A DNA stretch of 64,000 bases from JADCRZ01 sp965200945 (GTDB taxonomy: Bacteria > Bacteroidota > Bacteroidia > Chitinophagales > Chitinophagaceae): the NCBI GenBank assembly GCA_965200945.1, contig OZ241749.1, positions 6,138,001-6,202,000 of the forward strand, given 5' to 3'. This document shows, in pieces, positions 52,970-62,521 of the stretch. The position numbers and the translations under genes were made by a program. A model generated the notes under the pieces. That model saw only the letters and a list, made by a program, of their open reading frames with translations, was not told the DNA's origin and did not search any database. Each line of letters starts with the position of its first letter. Positions within the stretch are counted from its first letter, which is position 1.

Positions 52970-53686
52970 TCATGTGCTCGATGAAATAAACCTGACCAGG
53001 CTGCGCTTGGCAATGGGCAGGATGGTTTCCTGGATGGGGAACCGGAGGCCGGTTTCCACGCTGTAAACGGCCGGGTTGGGAAGCTCTTTGCGCTGGCGTA
53101 TCAGTTCCGATTTGATGTTGCCGTAGGTGTTCACAAAATTTTGTTGCCAGCTGTTGATATAGTCCGTTTTGATGCCACGGTAGCGTTCATCATGTTTCTC
53201 GAACATGGTGATGCGGTAATAATACACGTAGGTTTGATGGGAAGATGCATTCTGCAGAAACATATACCCTTCGCTGGTTTCCAGCGGGATGATGCCCACC
53301 GGCGCTATCTTGAGGCTGTTCTCCACCGATTCATAAATCTCTGCCCCGCTCGAGATCGTCGTTTTCATTTCATTGGCCGAGTAGGTGATGATCTCTTCCA
53401 GTTCCTGCATCAGCTCATCGTCGGCTATCATCCGTTCATACAGGACCTCGAGTTGTTTCAGGTTGATGTCGGTCAGCTGCTTGGGAAATTTTTCCTGCAG
53501 GTATTTCTTGTTCTCCCGGAAAGACACCAGGTTGTTATAATGAAAGATAAGATCTGCCAGCTGGGGGTATAGCTTGTGTTCGTTGAAGTATTTGTTGACC
53601 TCCTGCAGGTAAGCGAGCAGGGTATACCTTTTCAGTTCAAAATCGATGTAGCCTTCCGTGAACCAGGTTTCCGACAATCCTTTCAT
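52970..53686 (-). CDS. Conserved hypothetical protein
   Basis: A 238-residue soluble protein that I do not recognise. It is mainly helical in the first two thirds (FELKRYTLLAYLQEVNKYFN; EKFPKQLTDINLKQLEVLYE; DDELMQELEEIITYSANEMK) and has a beta-rich portion (VGIIPLETSEGYMFLQNASS; TYVYYYRITMFEKHDERYRG). The ending LPNPAVYSVETGLRFPIQET looks conserved. There is no signal peptide, membrane helix or catalytic motif. It is upstream of the repeat tract and 276 bp from the end of the E2 gene, both on the minus strand. Confidence 0.75.
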   Translation of the reverse strand: MKGLSETWFTEGYIDFELKRYTLLAYLQEVNKYFNEHKLYPQLADLIFHYNNLVSFRENKKYLQEKFPKQLTDINLKQLEVLYERMIADDELMQELEEIITYSANEMKTTISSGAEIYESVENSLKIAPVGIIPLETSEGYMFLQNASSHQTYVYYYRITMFEKHDERYRGIKTDYINSWQQNFVNTYGNIKSELIRQRKELPNPAVYSVETGLRFPIQETILPIAKRSLVRFISSST

Positions 53687-53962
53687 GCAAGAAGATTTAA
53701 GTGAAAAGTGCAGTTTTCATAGCAGTTCTCTCAAGTAGAACGCACTCCTCAATATATCTATTTTCTTCCGGAAGGACAAATTCCCGGACCCGTTATCCTG
53801 TGAAGTATCTGTTTAATCGCGGGAAGGGGGGAACAAAAGAAGATGATCGAGCCAGAACAAGGCCTTCCTCCTGGAGACACGAAGCCAATTAAGAGCAACA
53901 GGACTGTCCAGGCCTCGAACACCTGGCCTTTCAACCGTAGATCGGATCATTATCCACTTCCG

Positions 53963-55270
53963 CTAAAACGCCCGTTTAGGATCGAAATTTTCAAGCTCGT
54001 TGGCCACTGCCGTAAGGAAGGTAGCGCCCAGGCTGCCGTCGATGATGCGGTGGTCGTAGGAGAGCGAAAGGTACATCATGTGCCGGATAGCGATGGAATC
54101 GCCCATCGCGGTTTCTATCACCATGGGGCGCTTTTTGATGATGCCGACCGCCAGGATGGCTACCTGCGGCTGGTTGATGATCGGCGTTCCCATCAGGCTT
54201 CCGAAGGTGCCCACATTCGTAAGGGTGAACGTGCCGTCCTGCGTGTCCTGTGGTTTCAACTTGCCTGTACGTGCACTTTCCGCCAGTGCGTTCACCTGCC
54301 GGGCGAGCCCTACCAGGTTCAGCTGGTCGGCGTTCCGGATCACCGGTACGATCAGGTTGCCGTTGGGCAGGGCCGTGGCCATGCTGAGGTTAATGTCTTT
54401 TTTTATTATGATCCGGTCGCCGTCGACGGAGCTGTTGATCAGCGGGTACTTTTTGATACAGCGGATCACGGCTTCCATGAACAGGGGCGTAAACGTGATC
54501 CTGGTGCCTTCCCGTTTTTCAAAGTCACCCTTCACCTTATCGCGCCACTTAACCAGGTTGGTGACGTCCGCCTCGGAAAAACTGGTGACATGCGCGCTCG
54601 TCTGTGTGCTTTTCACCATGTGGTCGGCGATCAGGCGGCGCATGCGGTCCATCTCGATGATCTCGCTGTTGCCGCTGAAGGTAACCTGTGCGGGAGCGGC
54701 TGGTTTCGGCTGGGGGGCAGCAACCTGTTCTTCCCTTGGAGGGGCCGGCTTTTCGGGCGCAGGCTGTGGGTGCCCGTGTTTGTTGCGGTTTGCAACGAAA
54801 TGGAGGATATCCCTTTTTGAGACCCGCCCGTCGTTACCCGTACCCGGAATCTTTTCAAGTTCGTGCGGGCTGACGCCTTCACTGGCGGCTATATTCAGTA
54901 CCAGGGGAGAATAGAATTTGTTGACCGTGGCGGCAGCCGGTTTGGGAGGCGGCATGGAAGCAGCGGGTTCATAGGGAAGCTCATAAGGTTCTTCAGCAGG
55001 AGCGGGTGCAGCAGGTTGTGCGTTGTCTTCCGCCGTTTTGATCTTGGCCATGGCCATGCCTACCGGTACCACCTCGTTCTCGTTGAACAGGATCTCCTCC
55101 AGGATGCCGGCAGCGATGCTGGGCACCTCGCTGTCTACCTTGTCGGTAGCGATCTCCACTATGGCTTCGTCCTGCTCTACCAGATCGCCGGGTTTTTTCA
55201 GCCATTTCAGGATCGTGGCTTCCGTAATACTTTCGCCCATTTTTGGCATTACCAGGTCTACCGTTGCCAT
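53963..55270 (-). CDS. Dihydrolipoamide acyltransferase (E2) of a 2-oxoacid dehydrogenase complex
   Basis: A 435-residue E2 subunit. The lipoyl domain is at 1-76 (VMPKMGESITEATILKWLKK; EIATDKVDSEVPS with the lipoylated Lys in DKV). A Pro/Ala/Glu-rich linker leads to the E3/E1-binding domain (~118-155: SPLVLNIAASEGVSPHELEK, GRVSKRDIL), a second Pro/Ala linker, then the catalytic domain, whose SLSYDHRIIDGSLGATFL carries the His and Asp. The length and single lipoyl domain suit a branched-chain or 2-oxoglutarate type; the substrate cannot be assigned, and E1 and E3 are not nearby. It is 106 bp after cinA's end in the same direction. Confidence 0.92.
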   Translation of the reverse strand: MATVDLVMPKMGESITEATILKWLKKPGDLVEQDEAIVEIATDKVDSEVPSIAAGILEEILFNENEVVPVGMAMAKIKTAEDNAQPAAPAPAEEPYELPYEPAASMPPPKPAAATVNKFYSPLVLNIAASEGVSPHELEKIPGTGNDGRVSKRDILHFVANRNKHGHPQPAPEKPAPPREEQVAAPQPKPAAPAQVTFSGNSEIIEMDRMRRLIADHMVKSTQTSAHVTSFSEADVTNLVKWRDKVKGDFEKREGTRITFTPLFMEAVIRCIKKYPLINSSVDGDRIIIKKDINLSMATALPNGNLIVPVIRNADQLNLVGLARQVNALAESARTGKLKPQDTQDGTFTLTNVGTFGSLMGTPIINQPQVAILAVGIIKKRPMVIETAMGDSIAIRHMMYLSLSYDHRIIDGSLGATFLTAVANELENFDPKRAF

Positions 55271-55376
55271 AAGCTGATGTCGTTTAAATGCAAACCGTTG
55301 TCAAAACCTGTCTGTCTTTGCCGCGGGTGTGCCGGATTGGTGAAATGTCTCTTTTTCTGACCGGCGTCAAAGGTAA

Positions 55377-56648
55377 TTAATCTACCGGTTCCATTTCAGA
55401 TACGATCAGTTTGCGCAGCAGATTCAGGGCATTGTTGGCCGTCAGCTCGATATTCCGCTGGCGGTCGAACCGGAACTGGAACTTGTGCGCGATGATGCCG
55501 GTGCGGCTCCCTGCAGCGATCCAAACCGTTCCGACCGGTTTTTCGGCACTGCCGCCATTCGGCCCCATTATGCCGCTTACAGCCACGGCATAATCGGTAT
55601 TAAGCAGGGTAAGAGCGCCCTGTGCCATTTCACGCACCGTTTCTTCGCTCACGGAGCCATGCGTTTCGAGCGTGCTCTGCTGCACACGCAGCACGTCTTC
55701 CTTCACCTGGTTGGAATAGCTCACCACGCTGCCGTTGAAATAACGTGAAGCACCGCTCTGCTGGGTGATCAGGTGGGCGATGTACCCGCCGGTACAGCTT
55801 TCGGCGGTCGACATGGTTTTTCCTGCGCCGCTCAGGAGGCGGGCGATCACGACCGGCAGTGTTTCGTCGGCATCGGTGACAAGGTATTCGCGGACCAGCT
55901 TCGTGAGCTGACCAAACTGTTCGTTGATGGAAGATTGAAGCATTTCCCGGTCGAAGCTGATACCGGTGAGGCGTAACCGAACCATGCCGTAATTGGGCAG
56001 GTAAGCGAGTTTGAGGTGGGCAGGGAGAGCAGTCTCGAAATCTTTGATCATTTCCGATAGGAAAGACTCACCGATGCCGGCGGTAAGCAGGGTCTTCGAC
56101 AGAATGGCCGGCATCCGGAAATGCTTCTGCAGCTCCGGGATCACAAAATCAAGCATCATCCCTTTCATCTCGTGCGGTACACCGGGCATACTCACGTATA
56201 TTTTACCGTCCTTTTCAAACCACATACCGGGGGCAGTGCCGCGTTTGTTCGGGATCACCATGCATACGTCGGGCACTTCGGCCTGTTTCAGGTTCACATC
56301 CAGCATGGGCCGTTGCAGGCGGGCGAAAATCTGTTTTACATTCTCCATCGCGCCCGCATCGGTGATTAGTCTGCCGCCAAAATATTCTGCAAGAACGGGT
56401 TTGGTGATGTCGTCTGCTGTAGGGCCGAGGCCGCCCGTGATCAGGATGATCTGCGCATCGCGGCTCTCCTGGTCGAGTGCCTGCACGATCTCGTGTTTAT
56501 TGTCGCCCACAGCCACCCGGTGTTTGAGCCATACGCCCGCCTTGTTGAGTTCGGCAGCCATCCAGGTGCTGTTGGTATCCACTACCTGTCCGATCAGCAG
56601 CTCGTCGCCGATGGTAATGATCGAAGCGTATATAAAAGATTGCTCCAT
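55377..56648 (-). CDS. cinA: CinA (nicotinamide-nucleotide amidase / competence-damage protein A)
   Basis: A full-length 423-residue protein of two domains. Residues ~5-175 are the MoCF/COG1058 domain (ASIITIGDELLIGQVVDTNS; LITGGLGPTADDITKPVLAE; MPGVPHEMKGMML). Residues ~255-415 are the CinA-C amidase (AESCTGGYIAHLITQQ with the catalytic Ser; VSYSNQVKEDVLRV; SGIMGPNGGSAEKPVGTVWI). Together they act on ADP-ribose and nicotinamide mononucleotide in pyridine-nucleotide salvage. A broken stand-alone CinA-C gene lies at 25.2-25.7 kb. It is divergent from the PBP4 gene. Confidence 0.95.
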   Translation of the reverse strand: MEQSFIYASIITIGDELLIGQVVDTNSTWMAAELNKAGVWLKHRVAVGDNKHEIVQALDQESRDAQIILITGGLGPTADDITKPVLAEYFGGRLITDAGAMENVKQIFARLQRPMLDVNLKQAEVPDVCMVIPNKRGTAPGMWFEKDGKIYVSMPGVPHEMKGMMLDFVIPELQKHFRMPAILSKTLLTAGIGESFLSEMIKDFETALPAHLKLAYLPNYGMVRLRLTGISFDREMLQSSINEQFGQLTKLVREYLVTDADETLPVVIARLLSGAGKTMSTAESCTGGYIAHLITQQSGASRYFNGSVVSYSNQVKEDVLRVQQSTLETHGSVSEETVREMAQGALTLLNTDYAVAVSGIMGPNGGSAEKPVGTVWIAAGSRTGIIAHKFQFRFDRQRNIELTANNALNLLRKLIVSEMEPVD

Positions 56649-56765
56649 AAGAACTGTTTAGGGAAGCAATAATACAGAAGAGCGTTAAAAGTTCGGAGAA
56701 AAGAAAAAAGGAGGGATCGGAACAGGATGTTGGCGTACACTTAAGGGAGGGGGAGGGAATGATCG

Positions 56766-58223
56766 ATGATTTACAAGGAATTAAAATATTTATTTTTGGG
56801 TATGAGGTTCTATTTCCGCTCCTTGTTCTGCATGTGCATGTTTATTATCCTGAGGCTTTCTGCACAGGCACAGATCACCACCCGGCTACAAACTGCTGTC
56901 CTGAATCTGGAAGCCGACCCCCAGCTCAGACATGGCATCATTGGTTTTGAAGTGATGGACAGCAAGACCGGAAAAATATTGTTCGAGCGCAATGCACAAC
57001 TGGGACTGGCAGCGGCGAGCTGCCAGAAAGTGATCACTTCTGGGGCGGCCTTCGAGTTGCTGGGAAAGGATTACCGGTTCAGGACGCAACTCGGGTATGG
57101 CGGAAAGATCAGGGACAGCCTGCTGGATGGCGACCTGTTTGTGATCGGCAGCGGAGATCCCACACTGGGAAGCTGGCGTTACGCTTCCACCCGCGACAGC
57201 GTGGTGCTGAAAAGATGGGTGGCGGCAGTGCAGAAACAAGGTATCAGACGCATATCTGGCCGGCTGATCGCCGATGACTCAAAATTTACGCACCAGCTCA
57301 TCCCGGGCGGCTGGATCTGGGATGATGTAGGCAATTACTACGGTGCAGGAGCAGGCGCGCTGAACTGGCGCGAAAATCAATACGACCTCCTCCTGAAATC
57401 AGGTCCGAAACCCGGAGATCCGGTAGCGGTGGCGGGCGTGGAACCGGAAGATGTTGCCGGTCCTTTTTACAATGAGCTGGTAACCGGTGCCGAAGGGAGC
57501 GGCGACCAGGCCTACATCTACCTGCCTTCACTGGAAGATGCACCCCTGCTCAATGGCAGTATCCCGCCGCGGCAAAACCGCTTTACGATCTCGGGGTCCA
57601 TTATAAATCCTACAGAAAGAGTGAAGACGGAGTTAAGCCATGCGCTGCTGTATGAAAACATCGTTGCCAGCAGTACCACAGGTATGAAAGGCGATCGGGT
57701 TTCTCCGTCAGCAAGTATTCCCAAAGCCGCTGTCTTCTTCGACACTTACCTTTCTCCGCCGCTCGACAGCATTACCTACTGGTTCCTCAAAAAGAGCATC
57801 AACCTCTATGGCGAGGCGCTCATCAAAGCGATCGCTGCAGAAAAAACGGGTAAAGGTTCAACGCAGAAAGGAGTGGAGCTCGTGAAGGATTTCTGGAGCC
57901 GCCAGGGCATCGATCTAGCGGCCATCAATCTGATGGACGGCAGCGGTCTCTCACCCCAGAACCGCATTACGGCGGACGCGTTCGTGCGCGTACTGCAGTT
58001 CGCCCGCTCCAGGCCCTGGTTCCCTTCCTTCTACACCGCCCTGCCCGAGATCAACAGCCTGCACATGAAAAGTGGCTCCATCGGCGGCGCAAGAGGATTT
58101 ACCGGCTATTCGAAAAGCAGCGACGGCAGCGAATACACCTTCGCCCTCATCGTCAACAATTACGACGGCAGCGCCGGAGAGATAGTAAGAAAGATGTATA
58201 AAATTTTGGATGTGTTGAAATAA
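56766..58223 (+). CDS. dacB: Penicillin-binding protein 4 (D-Ala-D-Ala carboxypeptidase/endopeptidase, PBP4 family)
   Basis: A 485-residue exported enzyme trimming peptidoglycan crosslinks. A signal sequence precedes the transpeptidase fold; the SxxK is AAASCQKVITSGAAFELLG, where Ala stands at the usual Pro position (PAS to AAS). The second motif is in FLKKSINLYGEALIKAIA (SxN) and the third is LHMKSGSIGGARGFTGYS (KSG). A large insert of PBP4 type (~85-300) lies between SxxK and SxN. The start at 56766 has a GGAGGG stretch about 9 bp upstream, rare in this window; an alternative ATG is at 56802. Confidence 0.92.
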   Translation: MIYKELKYLFLGMRFYFRSLFCMCMFIILRLSAQAQITTRLQTAVLNLEADPQLRHGIIGFEVMDSKTGKILFERNAQLGLAAASCQKVITSGAAFELLGKDYRFRTQLGYGGKIRDSLLDGDLFVIGSGDPTLGSWRYASTRDSVVLKRWVAAVQKQGIRRISGRLIADDSKFTHQLIPGGWIWDDVGNYYGAGAGALNWRENQYDLLLKSGPKPGDPVAVAGVEPEDVAGPFYNELVTGAEGSGDQAYIYLPSLEDAPLLNGSIPPRQNRFTISGSIINPTERVKTELSHALLYENIVASSTTGMKGDRVSPSASIPKAAVFFDTYLSPPLDSITYWFLKKSINLYGEALIKAIAAEKTGKGSTQKGVELVKDFWSRQGIDLAAINLMDGSGLSPQNRITADAFVRVLQFARSRPWFPSFYTALPEINSLHMKSGSIGGARGFTGYSKSSDGSEYTFALIVNNYDGSAGEIVRKMYKILDVLK

Positions 58224-58235
58224 GAAGGTCGGGAT

Positions 58236-58266
58236 GGCGTGTCAGGGTTACAAACCGTGGCACGCC
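58236..58266. repeat. Palindrome after the PBP4 gene
   Basis: GGCGTG (58236-58241) pairs with CACGCC (58261-58266), with GGTT/AACC nested inside. It begins 12 bp after the dacB stop, so it could stabilise or end that mRNA, but no T-run follows. Confidence 0.5.
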
Positions 58267-58313
58267 TTGCAAGGTTCCGCACTTGCTTCCAGCAGAAAGG
58301 GGCAATCCATCTC

Positions 58314-58337
58314 AGAGACCCGGGGCATCGCGTCTCT
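58314..58337. repeat. AGAGAC/GTCTCT hairpin that also supplies the thioesterase stop codon
   Basis: AGAGAC pairs with GTCTCT around CCGGGGCATCGC. The last bases of the right arm overlap the minus-strand stop codon of the neighbouring thioesterase (CTA, read as TAG). The words echo the hairpins at 22232-22251 and 36738-36787. Confidence 0.5.
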
Positions 58338-58746
58338 ACAAAAAATATTCTTTCAATCTATCACGCATGGCATCCGGCATGGTGGTCTTCTCCCGCGTAC
58401 TCATCCGGATGAAATACAGCACCACTTTGCCTATGGTGAGCAGCTTGCCCGACTCATTGTAAATTTCATGATCGAACTCGATCCGATGGTCATCGGGCAG
58501 GGCTTTCAGGATCAGTTTCACCGTAAGCAGATCGTCGTAGTGCGCAGGCCGCAGGAACTTGCACTGCAGCTCTATCACTGGCATCATAACGTCCATCTCT
58601 TCCATCTCCTTGTACGTAAAGCCGAGCGCACGAATGCTTTCTGCCCTTGCTACTTCAAAGTACTGCGCGTAATTGCCGTGATACACAACATTCATCTGGT
58701 CGGTCTCCGCATAGCGCACGCGGATGGGGATCTCACTGGTGTACAT
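58336..58746 (-). CDS. Acyl-CoA thioesterase (4-hydroxybenzoyl-CoA thioesterase/YbgC family)
   Basis: A 136-residue hot-dog-fold enzyme. RVRYAETDQMNVVYHGNYAQ is the family signature, with the catalytic Asp in TDQM and the VYHGNY loop; EVARAESIRALGFTYKEME follows. The C-terminal half includes KFLRPAHYDDLLTVKLILKA and GKVVLYFIRMST. It hydrolyses acyl-CoA thioesters; specificity is not readable. It lies 65 bp after the doxX-type gene in the same direction, and its stop codon overlaps a repeat hairpin. Confidence 0.92.
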   Translation of the reverse strand: MYTSEIPIRVRYAETDQMNVVYHGNYAQYFEVARAESIRALGFTYKEMEEMDVMMPVIELQCKFLRPAHYDDLLTVKLILKALPDDHRIEFDHEIYNESGKLLTIGKVVLYFIRMSTREKTTMPDAMRDRLKEYFL

Positions 58747-58811
58747 ATAGAAAGCTTAAAGCCGCCAGGCAGCCATTTAGGAAGAATGGTCGGGATAAAA
58801 ACAAAGGCCCT

Positions 58812-59213
58812 TTATTTGACCATGCCATCCACACTTGCTTTGCCCGGACCAATCAGCAGCAGTGCCAGGAAGATCGTCAGGTAGAGCGCCGCTTTTTCAC
58901 CATCTCCGAACACGTCGTAGTGATGTGCTTTCACAAGGGCTACGCCCATGGCAATGATGGGAGGAATGACAGCCAGGCGGGTGAACAAACCCAGTATCAG
59001 AAAGATAGAACAGAAGAATTCGGCAAAGATCACCATTGAAAGAGAAGCGGTGGAACCAATGCCCATGAAGTTCATGAATTTGCTCCGCGTTTCCGTGAAA
59101 TGAACCAGTTTCGAATAGCCGTGCGACATCAGCAGTGCACCGCCACCAATCCGCAGCAGCAGCGTGGCTACATTGAAAGCGGCGTTGGTATAATTGATCG
59201 ACATGATCTTCAT
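58812..59213 (-). CDS. DoxX family membrane protein
   Basis: A 133-residue protein with four hydrophobic helices (VATLLLRIGGGALLMSHGYS; LSMVIFAEFFCSIFLILGLF; LAVIPPIIAMGVALVKAHHY; AALYLTIFLALLLIGPGKAS). LRIGGGALLMSHGYSKLVHF is the DoxX start motif. DoxX-type proteins take part in redox or sulfur metabolism and membrane-integrity roles, without an agreed enzyme activity. An ATG three codons inside (59204) is an alternative start. It is upstream of the thioesterase in the same direction and divergent from the TPR gene 218 bp away. Confidence 0.9.
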   Translation of the reverse strand: MKIMSINYTNAAFNVATLLLRIGGGALLMSHGYSKLVHFTETRSKFMNFMGIGSTASLSMVIFAEFFCSIFLILGLFTRLAVIPPIIAMGVALVKAHHYDVFGDGEKAALYLTIFLALLLIGPGKASVDGMVK

Positions 59214-59431
59214 AGAGTAGAAAGATTTTGGTAAAAATAAAGGATTGAGTGGAAATACAACGAAAAGTTAAACATCCGGGTCTGTCCCCCTGAACCCAAA
59301 TGATGTTTGGCCCATGTTAAAATATTTTCAAACTTTACGACGTTGTAAACGAACCCTGTGGTGATCCGTCCAACTCCGATATCGTTCTTCAACCGTTGCA
59401 GTGTAAAACCTAAAAAAGACGCAGTTTAAGC

Positions 59432-62400
59432 ATGAAGAAACTCATCAGTATAAGCCTCTCCGTTTTGGTCGTATCCGTGCTCCATGCGCAGCAGACCCGG
59501 TATCTGGCCGACCCCGAACGGACCTTCAAACAGGCCCGCGAATACTATCAGAAAGAATATTACAGTCTGGCCTATCCCTTGTTCAAAGATCTCTCGCAGG
59601 ATCTTCGCGAAACCGACCGCAGCAACCAGGCCCTCAACTACCAGGAGATCCAGTATTACACCATTACCTGCGAACTCAAGCTCAACGAAAAAAGCGCCGA
59701 AAATGCCGCCCTGCGCTATGTGACGATGGAAGACAACGCCGCACGGGTAGACATGATGAACTACCAGCTCGGCGAATATTATTTCCGTACCAAGAACGAT
59801 TCGCTCGCACTTGTGTACTATGAAAAAGCATCACCCGACCAGCTCAGCAACCGCGAGATCGCCGATATGAAATTTCACCAGGGCTATGCCTATCTTGAAA
59901 TGGGCAAACCAAGGCTTGCAAAGCCTTTGCTGAATACCATCCGCCAGCTTCCCAAAGATCCCAACTACATCGACGCCAATTATTATTACGGCACCATCGC
60001 CTTCAACGATAAAAACTACAACGACGCGCTCTCTTCATTCCGCGTGGTGGAAAACGATAAGAACTACTCATCGCTTTCGCCGTTTTACATCGCCAACATC
60101 TATTATACAACCGGTGACAAAGACAAAGCCATCACCTATGCGGAAGACAAGATCAAAAAAGGCGGACAGCAATACGACCTCGATCTGAAACAACTGATCG
60201 GTCACGGCTATTTTGAAAAAAAGGAATACGCCAAAGCGGTTCCTTATCTCGAAGAGTATGTGAACCGTTCAAAGAAAGTACGACGCGAAGACCTGTATGA
60301 ACTGTCGTACTCCTACTACGAAACAAAGAACTACGTAAAGTCGATCGACGGATTCAAGCAGCTGAGCGGGAAAGAAGATTCGCTGCAGCAGAACTCCATG
60401 TACATGCTGGGAGATGCTTATCTGAAAACGGGACAAAAAGCAAACGCGCGCAACGCGTTTTCTTTCAGTGCTGCCAACAACAGCAACGATGCACAACGTG
60501 AAGTGAGCTCCTTTAACTACGCCAAGCTGTCCTACGAGCTCGGTTACCAGGATGTGGCGCTCACCGAATTGCAGCGTTTCCTCGCGAGCTATAACAACTC
60601 CACCTACAACAACGAAGCGAAAGAGCTTCTTGTGTCAGTACTCGCGAACACAAATAATTATAAGGATGCACTGGCCCTTCTGGAAAGCCTAAAATCGCCT
60701 TCCGAAAATGCGAAACGCCAGTACCCGAAAGTGCTGTATGGCCGCGCGACCGAACTGGTGAACGATGGCATGCTCGTTACCGCCAACGACCTGCTCACCC
60801 GGGCGCTTACGCTTCCTTACAACAACGATATCCTTCCCTATATCAATTTCTGGAAAGGGGAGATCTCCTTCCGGCTGAACAACCTCGACGACGCCATAAA
60901 ATACTACCTTGAATACCTGAAAACAGGAAATGCGAACGGCGAAGTGAATCCGCTGAATGCGAAATATAACCTGGGCTACTGCTTTCTCAAAAAGGAGAAT
61001 TACCGGCAGGCGCTGGGTTTCTTCGATCAGATCGTTAAAACGCCCCGGCTGAATTCAGGCAGTCTCGAGCAGGATGCCTTTGTGCGCAGCGCCGACTGTT
61101 ACTATATGACCCGCGATTTCAAAAGGGCGCAGACCATGTACGACCAGGTGCTGGGCTTCTCATGGCCTTCTTCCGATTATGCCACCTTCCAGAAATCGCT
61201 CATCGCGGGCATCAGCAGCGGCACACAGAAGATCACGCTGCTGCAGTCCATACCGCGTCTCTATCCCACGTCGGCCCTTGTGCCTGACGCCAACCTGGAG
61301 ATCGCGAACACTTACCTCTCCGATGAAAAATACAGGGAATCGGTTCCTTACCTCAAAAACGTGGTGAGCGCCACCAGCAGCGATGCCTTGAAACCCAGAG
61401 CTCTCCTGCAGCTGGGAATCGCCTATTACAACCTCGACAACAATTCCGAATCGCTGAACCAGTACAACGCCCTCATCAAGCAATATCCCAACTCACCCGA
61501 AGCGGATGAAGGGCTCGACAATGCCCGGACGATCTATGTGGAAGAAGGAAGAACCAGCGAGTATGTGAGCTTCGCGAAAACGCTGGGTAAAGATGTGAGC
61601 AACACGCAGGAAGATTCACTGGCCTATGCCGCGGCCGAAGTGCAGTATGTGAACGGCAATTTCGATGCAGCGGCCAGCCGTTTTGAAACCTACCTGACCA
61701 GTTTCCCGGAAGGCAGGTACAGTCTTGAAGCCAATTATTACAAGAGCGAGATATATACCACCAAAAAAGACCCGGCCAAAGCGGTGACAGGGTATGAGGC
61801 CGTGGCCGACAGGGTGCCGAACCGGTTCGGTGAGAAGGCGTTGCTGCAGGCTTCCCGCATCAATTTCTTCGATCTAAAGAATTATGAAAAGGCCGAACAG
61901 TATTTTATCAAACTAAAAAATTTTGCAGGCAACCAGGAAAACAAGCTGGAAGCCATGCGCGGCCTGCTGCGCAGCCAGTTCCAGCTGAAAAAATGGAGCG
62001 AGGCGACAGACAATGCAAAGGAGCTGCTGGCGCAGAAAGGAAGCAGTACCGACGACAAGGTGCTGGCGAATTTTGCCCTTGCGAAAGCGGCACAGGCAAG
62101 CAACCAGTGCGATGTAGCATCCGGCTATTTCAGGTCTGTAGCTACCACCAACAAGGGCGCCTATGGTGCCGAGTCGCGGTATGAGATTGCCAACTGCCTG
62201 TACCAGCAACAGAAATTGAAGGAAGCGGAAAAGGCCGCTTTTGAAGTGATCAACAAATCGGGTTCTTACGCCGACTGGGTTACCCGGGCTTACCTACTGC
62301 TGGGAGATGTTTACTTTGCGGAGAAGGATTATTTCAATGCCAAAGCGACGTACCAGAGCATCGTACAGAATGCCGGTATTCCCGAGTTAAAAGCCGAAGC

Positions 62401-62458
62401 ACAGGGCAAGCTCGACAAGGTCACAGACGCCGAAAAGAAAGACAGCAAAGTGGAATAG
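59432..62458 (+). CDS. Large exported tetratricopeptide-repeat protein
   Basis: A 1008-residue protein with signal peptide MKKLISISLSVLVVSVLHA, then repeated TPR helix pairs along the whole length. Clear units include TFKQAREYYQKEYYSLAYPL, KLKLTL-free repeats such as NDKNYNDALSSFRVVENDKN, NLDDAIKYYLEYLKTGNANG, RDFKRAQTMYDQVLGFSWPS and NLDNNSESLNQYNALIKQYP, spaced by 34-39 residues. Interspersed Y, A, L and N at helix positions fit TPR. It is likely periplasmic and a scaffold for an envelope complex. It is followed after 63 bp by an outer-membrane barrel gene, with which it is probably co-expressed. Confidence 0.87.
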   Translation: MKKLISISLSVLVVSVLHAQQTRYLADPERTFKQAREYYQKEYYSLAYPLFKDLSQDLRETDRSNQALNYQEIQYYTITCELKLNEKSAENAALRYVTMEDNAARVDMMNYQLGEYYFRTKNDSLALVYYEKASPDQLSNREIADMKFHQGYAYLEMGKPRLAKPLLNTIRQLPKDPNYIDANYYYGTIAFNDKNYNDALSSFRVVENDKNYSSLSPFYIANIYYTTGDKDKAITYAEDKIKKGGQQYDLDLKQLIGHGYFEKKEYAKAVPYLEEYVNRSKKVRREDLYELSYSYYETKNYVKSIDGFKQLSGKEDSLQQNSMYMLGDAYLKTGQKANARNAFSFSAANNSNDAQREVSSFNYAKLSYELGYQDVALTELQRFLASYNNSTYNNEAKELLVSVLANTNNYKDALALLESLKSPSENAKRQYPKVLYGRATELVNDGMLVTANDLLTRALTLPYNNDILPYINFWKGEISFRLNNLDDAIKYYLEYLKTGNANGEVNPLNAKYNLGYCFLKKENYRQALGFFDQIVKTPRLNSGSLEQDAFVRSADCYYMTRDFKRAQTMYDQVLGFSWPSSDYATFQKSLIAGISSGTQKITLLQSIPRLYPTSALVPDANLEIANTYLSDEKYRESVPYLKNVVSATSSDALKPRALLQLGIAYYNLDNNSESLNQYNALIKQYPNSPEADEGLDNARTIYVEEGRTSEYVSFAKTLGKDVSNTQEDSLAYAAAEVQYVNGNFDAAASRFETYLTSFPEGRYSLEANYYKSEIYTTKKDPAKAVTGYEAVADRVPNRFGEKALLQASRINFFDLKNYEKAEQYFIKLKNFAGNQENKLEAMRGLLRSQFQLKKWSEATDNAKELLAQKGSSTDDKVLANFALAKAAQASNQCDVASGYFRSVATTNKGAYGAESRYEIANCLYQQQKLKEAEKAAFEVINKSGSYADWVTRAYLLLGDVYFAEKDYFNAKATYQSIVQNAGIPELKAEAQGKLDKVTDAEKKDSKVE

Positions 62459-62521
62459 CCGCGTCGACGTGCATTATTTGGTCAGATTCCCTGGTTTATC
62501 ACCCGACAATTATTACCCTCC

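Noticed and set aside
53843..54820. A 325-codon plus-strand frame opposite the E2 gene
   Set aside because: It is a shadow of the E2 coding sequence, with no domain of its own.
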